Of a stretch of 64,000 nucleotides of DNA, positions 44,755-57,190 are shown piece by piece. The notes under the pieces are model-generated. The model searched no databases and had not been told where the DNA came from. It saw only the letters and a program-made list of their open reading frames with translations. The stretch's first letter is position 1. Each line of letters begins with the position of its first letter. Source of the DNA: Macrostomum hystrix (lineage: Eukaryota > Platyhelminthes > Macrostomidae); assembly GCA_950097015.1 (NCBI GenBank), contig CATNEN010000001.1, positions 18,108,501 through 18,172,500 of the forward strand, given 5' to 3'. A program made the position numbers and the translations under genes.

Positions 44755-46495
44755 TGATGATGATCCCCCAGTTGATGATGATCCCCCAGTTGATGATGAT
44801 CCCCCAGTTGATGATGATACCCCAGTTGATGATGATCCCCCAGTTGATGATGATCCCCCAGTTGATGATGATCCCCCAGTTGACAATGATCCCACATTTG
44901 ACAATGATCCCCCAGTCGACAATTATCCCCCAGTTGACCATGATCCGCCAGTTGACAATGATCACCCACTTGATAATGATCACTCAGTTTATTATGATCT
45001 CTGAGTTGATTATGATCAGCCAGTTGACAAGTATCCCCCAGTTGATGATGATCCCCCAGTTGACAATGATCCCACAGTTGACAATGATCCACAAGTTGAC
45101 AATGATCATTCAGTTGATTATGATCACTCAGTTGACAATGATCACCCAGTTGACAATGATCCCCCATTTGATGATGATCCCCCAGTTGATGATGATCCCC
45201 CAGTTGACCATGATCCCCAAGTTGACAAAGATTCCCAGTTGACAATGATCCACAAGTTGAAAATGATCACTCAGTTGATTATGATCACTCAGTTGACAAT
45301 TATCCCCCAGTTGACAATGATCCCACAGTTGACAATGATCCCCCAGTTGACAATGATCCCCCATTTGATTATGATCCCCCAGTTGATGATGATCCCCCAG
45401 TTGATGATGATTCCCCAGTTGACAATTATCACCCAGTTGACAATGATCCCCCAGTTGACAATGATTCCCAGTTGACAATGATCACTCAGTTGATTATGAT
45501 CACTCAGTTGATGATGATCCCCCAGTTGATGATGATTCCCCAGTTGACAATTATCACCCAGTTGACAATGATCTTCCAGTTGACAATGATCCCACAGTTG
45601 ACAATGACAATGACAATGATTCCCAGTTGACAATGATCCACAAGTTGACAAAGATTCCCAGTTGACAATGATCCACAAGTTAACAATGATCACTCAGTTG
45701 ATTATGATCACCCAGTTGACAATGATCCCCCATTTGATGATGATCCCCCAGTTGATGATGATCCCCCAGTTGATGATGATCCCCCAGTTGACCATGATCC
45801 CCAAGTTGACAAAGATTCCCAGTTGACAATGATCCACAAGTTAAAAAATGATCCCCCAGTTGACAATGATTCCCAGTTGACAATGATCACTCAGTTGATT
45901 ATGATCACTCAGTTGATGATGATCCCCTAGTTGATGATGATTCCCCAGTTGACAATTATCCCCCAGTCGACAATTATCCCCCAGTTGACCATGATCCGCC
46001 AGTTGACAATGATCACCCACTTGATAATGATCCCCCAGTTGACCATGATCCCCAAGTTGACAAAGATTCCCAGTTGACAATGATCACTCAGTTGATTATG
46101 ATCTCTGAGTTGATTATGATCAGCCAGTTGACAAGTATCCCCCAGTTGATGATGATCCCCCAGTTGACAATGATCCTACAGTTGACAATGATCCACAAGT
46201 TGACAATGATCAGTCAGTTGATTTTGATCACTCAGTTGACAATGATCACCCAGTTGACAATTATCCCCCAGTCGAAAATGATCCCCCAGTTGACCATGAT
46301 CCCCAAGTTGACAATGATTCCCAGTTGACAATGATCCACAAGTTGACAATGATCACTCAGTTGATTATGATCACCCAGTTGACAATGATCCCCCATTTGA
46401 CAATGATCCCACAGTTGACAATGTACCTCCCCTGTTGACAATGATCCCCCAGTTAACAAAGATCCCCTAGTTGATCATGATCCCCCAGTTAACAA
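44755..46495 (+). repeat. 1.74-kb minisatellite with 18-bp unit
   Basis: Nearly 100 units of GATGATGATCCCCCAGTT and its variants (GACAATGATCC.., GATTATGATCACTCAGTT). The unit is six codons, and five of six frames lack stops in the consensus, so long Asp/Pro-rich, Met/Ile-rich and His/Gln-rich ORFs arise on both strands. None is called as a gene. Variant units recur in blocks (for example near 45100 and 46150), showing larger-scale duplication within the array. Confidence 0.97.
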
Positions 46496-46502
46496 TGATC
46501 CC

Positions 46503-46715
46503 TGAATTGCTTCAGTTCAACCAGCTGTTAAATGGGTACCAGCATCAGCTGGGATACTTGAAAGGTGGGTGTGGCGTCCCGCCAGTCCATGGAATGAACA
46601 GCTGTACGCAACCTTCAGATGCGCCGCGCCATAGCTGCAGCTGTGCTGTCGGCTGCACATCTGGCCCAATTGGGGCAGGTGTAATCAATTATTATTATTA
46701 TTATGGTGGTATGTG
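46503..46715 (+). mobile_element. SINE-2 body at end of minisatellite
   Basis: Plus-strand SINE-2 (CAACCAGCTGTTAAATGGGT, GATGCGCCGCGCCATAGCTG, GGGGCAGGTGTAATCAATTA then (ATT)n). It abuts the last minisatellite unit and lacks the tRNA-like head. Confidence 0.8.
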
Positions 46716-48265
46716 ATTCTATGGTAATGTGTTTACATAATGGCGGAGTGATTTGGAGAGTCGTCGATTTACGCTCGTAAAGCAGGTCGCTCAATTGTGA
46801 GGGCGACCGGCATTATGAATTTTAGCGCTGATTCATTTCTTAAATTCTAACAGCAACTGCGCACTTAGTGCGGCCTCTGATGCGCAAGTTGACAAGATTT
46901 TTTGGCTCAGTTGTGCCAGCTCAGTATTATTAACTTATTAAGTATTGTAGACATAGATGAGCCGCCTTCAGGAAAACGATCCCAAAAGATTCGATCGTAG
47001 GTGAAAGCACTAGCTGTGTCAGCATTATGTTTTGCTGCATAACGTTTAAATTTCGAAATTAAAGAAGTAAGAGTCAACGAAAATAAATATAAATTTCTAA
47101 CGCAGTTCAGTATAAAGAATTTGTCTGACTGTGGCTGCTTAATTGCCGCACAAAGAACGTTTAATTTTCTGTATAAATAGTAAAAGGATGCATAGCGGGA
47201 GAAAAAAAGTAAACACCAAGTATCTGTATACATATGGGATAGGCCTGGGATAGGATTTGGATTGCACTCAAACCGGAATGTTTTGTAGAATTAAATATCT
47301 TCAGGGTACTAAATGCAAAGCAACTGAAGAAGAGTGAAATTGAACAGACCAACAGTAAATTACAGAAATAAAAATGGGAAAGCAAAAAGAGCAATAATAA
47401 AAGAGCCCGCCTTTACCTGATAAAGGCACTTTGAGTTTTTCTTTCGTACAAAATGCCTGTTGTGACTATTAATTAGTAAAAACTTATTTTCGAATTTATT
47501 TCTCACGCCGAACAGTTATATTGCAGTGATTATGCCGCTAAACTAAACAGTACGGCAACAGTTTAATGACGCTCGAACTTCTGAGGAGCAGTCTTAGAAT
47601 AGACACTAATATCAATGTCATCCGCAGCTTCCATTTCTCGACGCACCTGACCGTGTACCGGGCGTCAGGTGTTCATGGAGAATATCTGGAAGAAATTCGG
47701 AATGTTTTAAATCCAATTTACATACGAGTATTTATCTGTCTAGAATGATTGCCCTTAATCAAAATTATAAACGTATATTACCAAATTTGTAAAGGGATCA
47801 GTGTCATTGACAATACAACAACAAAACAGCAACAACAACTGTCTTTGACAATGGCAATTAGAAATATATTTACTGATTATTGTCTACAACCGTAATGGTA
47901 GACAATACAATAGCCTGGGGAATTTCATGGTCTAACCCAACTAAATTTTGAGAGATCCAGAGGGGAAGTAAAATACACAGCAGAGATAAGAGTCTAGAAT
48001 CACTAGAGTCTAGACTAGACAAACAAAGCGTTTCTTTAGGGCAAGGACTTCTATAAATAGCATCTATAAATAGATCGATGCTTGTATTCAGAGGTCCTTG
48101 CTTTAGGGTAGCATAGATACCTTACATTGTAACTTGATTTGGCTAGCTGTCTAAAGCGGAGACACGGCCACAATATTTTTTCCAACAACTATAAGCAACA
48201 AAGCGGAAGCGGCCAAGAGTAATATTAACTGGTTCCTCTTAGAGGCTGTGCCAGACACTGGGACA
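46716..48265. other. No gene recognised; upstream of ETS gene
   Basis: AT-rich. A hairpin-forming pair GCAAGGAC / GTCCTTGC brackets 48043-48107 with TATAAATAG twice between. No exon was found; part may be the ETS promoter. Confidence 0.4.
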
Positions 48266-49264
48266 ATGAATTTTGATAGCCGAAATACAACTGAATCCCT
48301 AAAGGTAAATCTATATGATTCGAGACAGTGACTGGTTGTTCTATGGGAGACAGTGGGTATCTACTAGGAGTATATCAAAATCTCGTAGATTTTCTAGGTA
48401 GCTAGCTTATAGCTAGAAAGACAGTTACTATAGCAACGCTTGATTGCGGAGAGTGGCTAGATTGTCTAGCTATGGGACACGGTGTCTAGATTGATTGTTC
48501 ACGGGAGACAAGCTAATCGCAAACCCATTTATTCTTACCAGCCCGTCGATGACCTGGGCAGTCTAGACAATTTGGACTTCGCCGTGATGCGCTGCGAATT
48601 CAGTGACCTCCAGTCTTACGAAAGCGCTGCCCTCTTCGATTTGTACAAGCCGGTTGCCAACGAAGATGACACTGGGGCCATGAGCGCATCGGAGTCCATC
48701 TGGTCCATCGGACAGCAACAGCATCCGCAGCAGCGACTGAATGCTTCGGCGATTGATTGCTCCCTTTGCTGGGTTCATTCGCTTGATCCGCCCACTTCGC
48801 ATCTCCCAACGCATGTGCAGCCGCCAGGCGTCATAAAAAGAACAAGGAAGAAGCGTGCTGGCATCGGTTAGTGTTTTTGAGCTGCGAAAATTTGGGATTT
48901 GAGAATCTTTAGTATTTAACAACAATTAGCTATCAAAACTTAGCATTGCCCAACCTCAGACAGGAATTTTTGGCTGTGGGAGTTTCTGTACCAGTTACTC
49001 GAAACTCCGCCTGTCGCTGACCTGTCGCCACCCTGCTTGCGCTGGGAGAACAAGCTGGAGGGCATTTTCCAAATTCTAAACCCAACCGGCCTAGCAGAGG
49101 CGTGGGGCAGTTACAAGCGGCGGGACATGAGCTTTGAAACGATGAAGCGAGCGCTGAGGCATTACTATGAGGACAAGCTTATCACCAAGACCCACCCAAG
49201 AGACAAGCACTTTTACAAATTTCACTTCGACCACGAGAAATTAAAACTTTTTTTAGAAAAATGA
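48266..49264 (+). CDS. ETS-domain transcription factor, three exons
   Basis: Exons 48266-48304 (ATG, MNFDSRNTTESLK), 48470-48866 and 48960-49264 join in phase across introns of 165 and 93 bp (CAG-type acceptors CTCTAG and CCTCAG) to give 246 aa. Residues 150-236 form an ETS winged helix: FWLWEFLYQLLETPP, CLRWENKLEGIFQILNP, LAEAWGSYKRRDMSFETMKR, then ALRHYYEDKLI. The recognition-helix arginines (KRALRHYY) that contact GGAA DNA are kept, as are the Trp residues. The wing is unusual (TKTHPRDKHFYKF). The domain is at the C-terminus, as in the ESE/ELF type, and a basic RTRKKR precedes it. I see no Pointed domain in residues 1-140. Exon 1 is the least certain part. AATAAA lies at 49588-49593. Confidence 0.85.
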
Positions 49265-50950
49265 CTGAGACAAAATGACACCCAAATCAGAAATCCCATA
49301 ATTTAATTAATACCTCAGAAATCCCTACATTGCCCTAGAAATCACATGATCCAGACAATGACTCAGAATTACATCACGGATTGTCTGATTGTCAGTTGCG
49401 CTACTTCACTCATGTAAACTATTGTTTCTTACGGCCATGTTTTGTTCTGTTTTCTTGTGTTTTCTCATATTGTCCATGCATGACTTATCATCTGTAATTA
49501 AGCCTTGATTTTGAAGACATGTAATTGAGACCGACTGTTTCCTATAAAAGTATGATATCTACGAGTACTTATAAATGCTATACTATAAATAAACTAATAG
49601 TTGCTGCACATTATTTTATAAACTACGGGCTCGTAAAAAACAAAAAGCACACTTAACGTTGTATCGAGTGCAGCCGTGGAACTCTATTGACATGACAAGG
49701 AGTTCGTGAATGTCGCTGTCGTTCTCTAACCTGCTAAACTCGGCCAGATGCAGCTAGCCGGGACGCTGGGCAAACTTGTGCTCGACGCTGACTGAAATTC
49801 CCCATGCTGCAGAGGGTTAGATAAATTCATTTATCTCATTTTGAATTCCTAATGTGAATTTAAACTCAAACTGCTTAAGAAGAAAGTAACTGCATACCTG
49901 TACATCCGAGGTAAAAGCTAAGAGCGATGTCTCGTCGGTACATTTTCTGCCGACCACCTTGCAACATACGTCTCAGGATTTTCTGGAACGGGGAAAAACT
50001 AAAATTGGAATTTGACAGTATACAGTTTTTGCTTTTGATTTGATCCCTAGTCAAGTATGAATTTCAGCTACATTTCAGCAAGCCTTTAAGGGACAGATGC
50101 GATAGCCAGCTATTATATCAAGTCATTCTAAGAAGCTAATTGCATGCATGCATATTAAGTGCATCTTAAACACAAAGCAAGGTGCAATAGCTCAATAAAT
50201 ATGTTTGTTGTCGTGCAAAGCTAAAGCAATTTATAAATACTTAATGCATGCAGTGCATGTAATAAATAAACAAGTGTGAAATAAATAAAGACACGAAGGC
50301 ATAGATATCCGAAAATCCTATGGCGCTGCATATCCTATATGAGCCGCGCAATCTTTACTATAGTTATGGCGCTGCATGCATCGTATGTATCGTATTCGTA
50401 TCGTATACGTATACGTATCGTATCGTATATATCGTAGAGCATCGTGGCGCTGCATAAATATTTGTGCTCTGAAAGGCGAAAAGGAGTTTTAAGGCGCAAA
50501 TATCATTATTTAGTAAAAACATGCACCTTTAATAAATGCTTTATCCAATGGCAACAAGGGCATGCATCCAACTCTAAGCAAATGCTTGGGGTTGGCTTAT
50601 GGAATGAGCTGCATGGTTGCACACGAAGTGCGACAAAAAGACTAACGTTATAGCATTTAGTTACTGTCATATTAAAGGTGAGTGCATTTTGCTTTATTGT
50701 AATATTGTGTTAGCATTTGTTGTGTGAATTGCAGCATGTTAAACGACGTGTAGCTAATGGCTAGAAAGAGATTTAGTTTTACCACCTAGCACCAATATGA
50801 AGCTTTTAAAGGAAAGTAAAACCTGCAAAACCGGGTATATCTTTTTCAGGATGTTTAAAAGCATATTTAAAGAATTGTTATAAAAACTGTCAAGAATTGC
50901 GAAGAACCATTAGTATAAAATAGCAAAAAGTACGTGGTTTAACAAACCTT
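49265..50950. other. Downstream of ETS gene; CGTAT microsatellite
   Basis: 3' untranslated sequence to about 49600, then AT-rich DNA with no gene recognised. 50385-50440 is an imperfect CGTAT/ATACG run (TCGTATACGTATACGTATCG) between two copies of GGCGCTGCAT. Confidence 0.5.
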
Positions 50951-50951
50951 A

Positions 50952-51158
50952 TTATTTTTTTCCACCGGAAGGTAGGTGCCGGGGCGGGGTAAAGTTGGTA
51001 GATGCCCCGGCACCTACCTTCACCTTCCACGTGCCGCCCTGGCCCACCGTGTGTGGCTCTATAAGCCACGGTGAGCCAGGGCCCTGCTGCTGCGCCTGCT
51101 GCGGGGCCTGCTGCGCCTGTGCCTGCTGCTGCTGGTGCTGCTGCTGCTTAATATCCAT
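50952..51158 (-). CDS. Small Gln-rich ORF
   Basis: ATG at 51158 opens 68 codons: a Gln/Ala-rich start (MDIKQQQHQQQQAQAQQ), a GPGSPWLIEPHTVGQGGTWK segment, and a short basic end. The 210-bp GC-rich patch stands out from its AT-rich surroundings. The reading frame crosses a perfect inverted repeat, and a donor-like AAG|GTAGGT lies inside, so it may be only a first exon. Not recognised. Confidence 0.35.
   Translation of the reverse strand: MDIKQQQHQQQQAQAQQAPQQAQQQGPGSPWLIEPHTVGQGGTWKVKVGAGASTNFTPPRHLPSGGKK
50968..51021. repeat. Perfect 18-bp inverted repeat
   Basis: GAAGGTAGGTGCCGGGGC at 50968-50985 pairs exactly with 51004-51021, leaving an 18-nt loop. A stable hairpin on either strand. Confidence 0.9.
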
Positions 51159-51162
51159 TTAT

Positions 51163-51300
51163 ATCTCTGATTCCGTAGATGATCTCTAATTCTGTAGATT
51201 ATCTCTGATTCTGTAGATTATGTCTGATTGTGTAGATTATCTCTGATTCTGTAGATGATCTCTAATTCTGTAGATTATCTCTGATTCTGTAGATTATGTT
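51163..51300 (-). repeat. 17-bp tandem repeat
   Basis: About eight copies of TCTGATTCTGTAGATTA with variants, immediately 5' of the Gln-rich ORF on its strand. Confidence 0.9.
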
Positions 51301-52114
51301 GGGACTATATATCCACTTGATATCCTTAATATCCACTTGAAACTAGAAATTAGATACCTGAAATTAAGTGGTTTTTATCAAATTCGTATCTTTTTAATTC
51401 AGATCGTATGAACAGATCTTTGTATGATTATCGATTTTTAAGAGCACTCAGCACTGAAATCTCAGGAATCAATTGAGAAGCAATCAAAAGAATCTCGAAG
51501 GAATTAAACAAATAAAAGAAATTCAAAGACAGACGAAACAAGACTAGGTTTCGGCAAGAGTGTTCTATTAAATAAATTCAGCTGACTGGTGAGTTACTAG
51601 TTTTAATTGTAGCTCGAACATTATTTATCAGACTAATTTAAATAATAAGTTTATAAGTTTATAAGTAATAAGTTTTTCAGCTATTAAAATATTCAACATT
51701 ATTGAACAGGTACTTATCACACTAGCTGGAATGGTGGCATTTTTGACTGGCTTAAGGCAGTACTACCTATAGCAACTGCTTTCCTTACATCAGTGCATCT
51801 GAGAACTGCTGGTCACATAGTAAGGGCTTGACTAATCATGATCCTTTTGTGAAATACTTAACACCTAACCCACAATTGATAGCTACTATCAATTGTAACT
51901 CAAATTAATTTTGAGCCATTGGTTTAAATAATACATGTGTACAGGTTCAGTTTGTCTAAAAAGGTACTATGCATGTATTTTTTAACTTAAAAGCTTACTA
52001 AACATATATACTACCTCTGTATGTCAGACCCTAAAGTGTCATAAAAATTATAGCATTCACTAGCTATTGCTAGCTGTTGGTACTAGCTAGGGTTATTTGG
52101 TCTGCTGTATTCAT

Positions 52115-52325
52115 GTGAGACAATTTGTGTCCTTTAGCAAGACACTTAATTTACTCTGCATTGCTTTAGTTCACCCAGCTGTTAAATGGTACCAGCATTC
52201 GCTGGGATAATTGAAGGTGGGTGTGGTGTCCCCCCAGTCCATGGACTGTACAGCTGTACGCAGTCTTCAGATGAGCCGCGCAATAGCTCCGCTGTGCTGT
52301 CGGCTGCAAATCTAGCCAGTGACCC
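52115..52325 (+). mobile_element. SINE-2 fragment
   Basis: Plus-strand copy from GACAATTTGTGTCCTTTAGC through CAGTCCATGGACTGTACAGC to GTCGGCTGCAAATC. The 3' tail is missing. Confidence 0.75.
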
Positions 52326-52564
52326 CAGTGTATACTTGAGTTATTTGGTCTGGTATTTAGCAGCTAGGGGTCGGCAATGAGCCAGTGGGCCACTTACAGA
52401 ACCTAAAAGACGACGGCTGTATTAAATGTAGGAATCTGAGAAAGGGCAGGGATTAGACATAGGATAGATGAGGCAGGGGGGAATTAGGGTGGGGGTTTGA
52501 TTCCTAACTCTACTGGTACAACTTATGCCCTTTGGCAAGAGGCCTAACTTGCTTGCTTCAGTTC

Positions 52565-52912
52565 ACCCTGTTATAAAATTAATAATAATCCATTAACTAA
52601 TTACAACTGTCACTATGGGCCAGATGTGTAGCCGACAGCACAGCTGCAACTATTGTGCGGCGCATCTGAAGACTGTGTACGGCTATGGACTACAGCCAGT
52701 ACAGTCCATCGACTGGGGATGGCTACACCCACTATAAGTTACCACAGCTAATACTGGTACCCATATAATAGCTAGCTGAACTGAAGCAATTCAGAGTTAA
52801 TTGCCTATCTTAGAGACACAAATTTCAAATTGTTTCTTAAAGAAACAGGAGTCAGGAATCGAACCATCAACCTTCAAGATGCGAGTCTGACGCTCTAACT
52901 GCTGGGCTACAA
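52565..52912 (-). mobile_element. Full-length SINE-2
   Basis: On the minus strand this copy is complete: tRNA-like head (GGGTTGTAGCCCAGCAGTTA, B box GGTTCGATTCC), family body and (ATT)n tail near 52570. It defines the family seen in pieces elsewhere in the window. Confidence 0.8.
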
Positions 52913-55230
52913 CCCAGCTGTAAAATAATAATAATAATGACACTAGACACAAGGGCCAGTGCAGGTGTTGTGTGTCAAGCACACTAGCAGGTGGGGACTG
53001 CACACCTAATGTACTCCCCGGCCCTCTCGGACACCGGTTGACAGCCGCGTGTCAGCAATGGAATTTATTTTTTCCAAACATATCGGCAGCATCCAAACCC
53101 ACTGAATTGCCGCACAGAACTGCTTAATTTCACGCCAGCCGGAATTATTATTCCCCGACGAAATATCGGTACTCATTTGCAGCTGAGTAGACTGTGTGCA
53201 CATCAGGGCAAAGCAGCTTGCCAAAGGCTGCACGAATAGTTCTAGACTAGGTCGGGAGTTGAACCCAGGACCATCTATCTGATCCAGAGTCCGACACCTT
53301 TACAGACCGAGCTATCCGCCCCTCTGTTTATCCAAGCTAGCTGTAAAATGGGTACCAATATTAGCTATTTGAACTTAAGGTGGGTCTGGCATCCCTCAGT
53401 CCATGGACTGAACAGCCATGTGCAGCCTTTAGATTCGAGCGTACGCTGCACAATAGCTGTGGCTGTGCTCTTGACCATACTGCACAATTGGCCGGATAGG
53501 TATAATAAATTATATTAATTACTTAGCCTATATATAATATATGTGCTATGTTATTTATTTTTCTGCTCTGTTTAATACATTTAAAACCAACAAGCTAACC
53601 AATAACTCTCTTAACCACCTTATCCTTTTCAAACAGGTTAAGGAATGGCAAGATTCTCAATCTGCATGTACGAGAGCTTACTGGAACTTCTACTGTATCT
53701 GGTGCTTGGCCAACAAGAGCTAGCCTGAATGCTGCTGCCATCCAAGATTATAAAAGGCATGATTGACTATAGCTCACTGTTAACTGACAGATCTTTGCTT
53801 CTTAATGCCTAAGCATGACGAAAACTGCATGCCACATACCTAAACCAGCTAATAAGTAATAAAACATTTTTCATGACAATTAGTTCTCATATCATATAGC
53901 TATATAACAGTTTCTTTCTTTCACTGTTTCAATAAAATAGCCACTTGTGAAAGCCCAAGAATAAACAGAAGTTAGACTTGAAGTATCTAGAGCAGAAAAT
54001 AGGAATTGTAACCTAGCTATATAGTATATAGGCATTTAAGCCTCACTTGGTACAATTCATTATAATATGTTGCAAAAATATGTATTTTTTGCTAAATAAA
54101 AGTAAATATACACTATGCGCTTTAAAATAACTCTCTTTTTGTAAAAAATATTCCTGTAGCTTCATAATATATCCTAACTAAGCTACACTGACATTGCTGA
54201 TCAAATAGACTTTCACTTAATAAATAACTTATATAGATAATCCACAAAGTAGATGGCGAGTTTGATATCGGTGTTTATATTCACTTTGTCTTGTCTAATG
54301 AATTTCAGTGTCTTACTGTGAACAGTTTTTGAGAATTCGTTGATCGAATCGAGAATTCTCACGTACATAATAGCTAATTAATTGAGGATCCGGTCAGGTC
54401 AAAGTGAAAGTTTGCAGTGCATGCGCTTTCAAAAACTTTGCTCAGGCCATTATTTCGTTTTTAAGCTGCAGTTTGAAACTAAAAAATTGATTCTGACTTC
54501 TTATTAAGTTTAGTGCAACTGGCTTCTTCTGAGACAAAACTTTTTATTGCCTGCGGTCAAAATACATGTGTTTGTTAAATTTTACATTCACGTCGCCTTT
54601 TTACGGACTCAAATCGGACGGAAAACGGACCATCACAATTATGCGATTTCTACCTATTCTATATACTCCTAAATACATAGCTATTCGAGATGTAATGCAA
54701 TTAAAGCAGTTGCCGCAGTATCAATCATTTTATACGGCTATTGAGCGGTTTACTGCAGACGGCCGGAATATGCATGGCCGACCAGAAGATCGAATTGTAT
54801 ACACGCTCAGAATATTTTGATGATTCCACTATATACTCGTAAATTGTTTCACTGATGCACACAAATTTTATTTCCTAGCTCTCACTGATCAGTAAAACAG
54901 TAAGTATATGTATAGTAAATAATTTATATCTAAAAACTAAATATTACGATTATACAAACCAAACATTTAACTTGCTGCACTACTAACGTTTAAATACGAG
55001 TAGTATTTCAAGCATGTTAGGTTCTGTACAGTAGATCAAAAAACGACATTTTTGCGGACTGGAATCGGACTGTTGGAATTACACAATTTTTCATCTTTTA
55101 AATGCATAAGTAACGGAAAATAAAGCCTTTTATGACGTTTTTAGCAGCTAACTCAAGAATTTTTTTATGGAACATCGTCCTCCTCGTCGCCCTATTGAGG
55201 ACTCAAAACGGACCGCGGACGCGTCGGCCT
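52790..55230 (+). repeat. Dispersed repeat, copy 2 (pair at 8.5-10.6 kb)
   Basis: Apart from the nested SINE-1, this aligns with 8500-10620 throughout. Shared landmarks include GCATGCACGAGAGCTTACTG-type sequence near 53665 and TTTACATTCACGTCGCC near 54580. Confidence 0.75.
52927..53338 (-). mobile_element. tRNA-derived SINE-1, copy 2, nested
   Basis: Close match to 33217-33624, same orientation. It is flanked by the 11-bp duplication AGCTGTAAAAT (52916-52926 and 53339-53349) and splits the head-to-head SINE-2 junction that is uninterrupted at 8.62 kb. Confidence 0.9.
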
Positions 55231-55615
55231 TTTGCGGAATAATTTCGGACTGTACGAATTACACATTTTTTCATCTTTTAAATGCATTTAGAACTGAAAT
55301 CAAGGCCTTTTAAGACGTTTTTAGCAGCTAACTCACGAGTAATTTTTTTTGGAACATCGTCCTTCTCGTCGGCCTTTTTCGGACTCAAATCGGACCATTT
55401 TGGAGCCGGTCGACGCGTCGGCCATTTTCGGACTATAATCGGACTGTACGAAGTACACATTTTTTCATCTTCTAAATGCATTTATAACTGAAATAAAGAC
55501 CTCTTAAGACGTTTTCAGCAGCTAACTCGATTATTTTTTAGCTGAGCTGACGAAGGCCAAAATGGGACCGTAGGGGTCCGAAAGACGTCCGACGGACGAT
55601 GACTTTTACACCGGG
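55030..55615 (+). repeat. About 185-bp tandem repeat and element terminus
   Basis: Three units, each with a CGGACT..AATCGGAC motif, then TTTTTCATCTTTTAAATGCAT, then AAGACGTTTTTAGCAGCTAA, then GGAACATCGTCCT. The array ends at 55586-55615 with CGTCCGACGGACG followed by TTTTACACCGGG, the reverse of the terminus at 32507-32536, so this is probably the inverted-repeat end of a DNA transposon. Confidence 0.65.
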
Positions 55616-56160
55616 CAGGAGCGAGATAGGTCAATGCTTATTATAGGCCTAGACAAAGTTGTTGTAAATAGGATTATTTTTGCTTGTAGTAGATAATAAT
55701 AAAAATAATCAGATTCAAATGCTAACTCATTTTTGGTTATTTTACTTTCTAGCACTTAGCTTAGCTATTTTTATGAATTTGGTAATTATTTTCTACTATA
55801 TAAAACAGTCTTGTAGGCAAAGCAGTGTACTAGCTTATACCCTATTTTTATGAATATGAGCATTAACAAGGCCAACATTAGCTAGCCTATCTAGTTCAGT
55901 ATATAGATATATTTAAGTCACTATGTTGTAGTTTTTTATTTTCTAGTTATTAGCTTATTAGTTACTTATTACTAGCTAAGCTGAGCTAACTACTATATTA
56001 CCTAATAACTACTTACTTTGCTGCTAATACCAGTCATGCTTTACTATAGCTAAGTGTAGTGTCGGCATGTTTTTATAATGCGTATATTTCTACTTGTAGT
56101 AACTTATTCGCGCACGTCAATATTATGAATTATTTTAATGTATCTTATAGGTTAGTTGTT
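55616..56160. other. AT-rich spacer
   Basis: No gene or repeat recognised. Confidence 0.4.
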
Positions 56161-56164
56161 TGTA

Positions 56165-57190
56165 CATGCGCACCCCAGCCAGGCCTAACACGCGACCGGC
56201 CGGTCACCCCTGCTCTACAGCCAAGGCATCAGACTAGCCCTGGTCTGGTGGGCCCAACCAATGGGAGGACGGCTAGCCGATTGAAGTGAACCGACTTAAG
56301 TGCGACACCCCGAGCCGGGCCAATCAGCAGCCGGTTCGTTAACCGGCAGGGTCGACCTGGCAGAAGAACAAGCGGCGCGGCCGGCACCCAGGCTTTGATG
56401 AGGGCTGGGGCGGGCGCTTGACTATAAAACTGACTATTGCGCTGAAATATTGTTCTCATGTGATTCTGGTCTCGCGTTCGACCTTGCTCTTGCTCTTGAT
56501 CTTGATATTGTTCTCATTCGTGTTACGCATCCTAGTAAATAGATACCGGGACAGGTAAACCGGTCCAACTAGTTAGTCAAAGAAAACCCCCACACTCAAC
56601 CCCACGTCAGTAAGTAGCTTGCGCTGAGCTCGGTACGTCTGGCCAACTGCTGACGGAGTGTTAGATAGGGATTGGCAAGCACGGAAGCACTCTCCATATC
56701 GCCGACAATCATCGGTGGGACGCCGTCGAACAGACATTAGGTGTGGCACGATAGAACTATCGTTGTGCCATAGTGCAGAAGTGCTTGCTGGTCGCCTCGG
56801 TTTTATGTTAGGGATTTTGGTTAGGTTTCGCGTTATTTGTCTTGTTTGTCATAGGGACTATCTGTTTGTCTAGGATTTATTTGTGTTGTTTATCGTGTCG
56901 TATTATCGAGTAGAGTTCGTGTTTTGTGTTGCGGTTATCGAGATTTTGTTAGTGCGAATTGTGAATTGGATTGAATTAAGTACAGTACCTGGCAGGGGAC
57001 GAAAAGAGCGCTGCCAGGGGAATTGATCAGTGATCATAGCTTTCTCTTATTTACTGATTAAAACTTAAATATCAGCTGTTTAGCTTGGAATTTGAATCGT
57101 CTTGTCTTCGTTATTTTCGAGTTGCGAAAAGGGAATCTCTCACAAAGAGTAGGACACCCGACCTCATTTAGGAATCTCAACGTAAAGAGA
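56165..57190 (+). promoter_or_regulatory. LTR-like or promoter block
   Basis: A GC-rich block with two CCAAT motifs (56258-56262, 56320-56324) and TATAAAA at 56423-56429, in the order and spacing of an RNA polymerase II promoter, followed by about 750 bp with no coding exon I recognise. It may be a solo LTR or the promoter of the KDZ gene 1.6 kb downstream. No flanking duplication was found. Confidence 0.4.

Noticed and set aside
44717-46330. Asp/Pro-, Met/Ile- and His/Gln-rich ORFs
   Set aside because: Open only because the 18-bp unit lacks stops in five frames.
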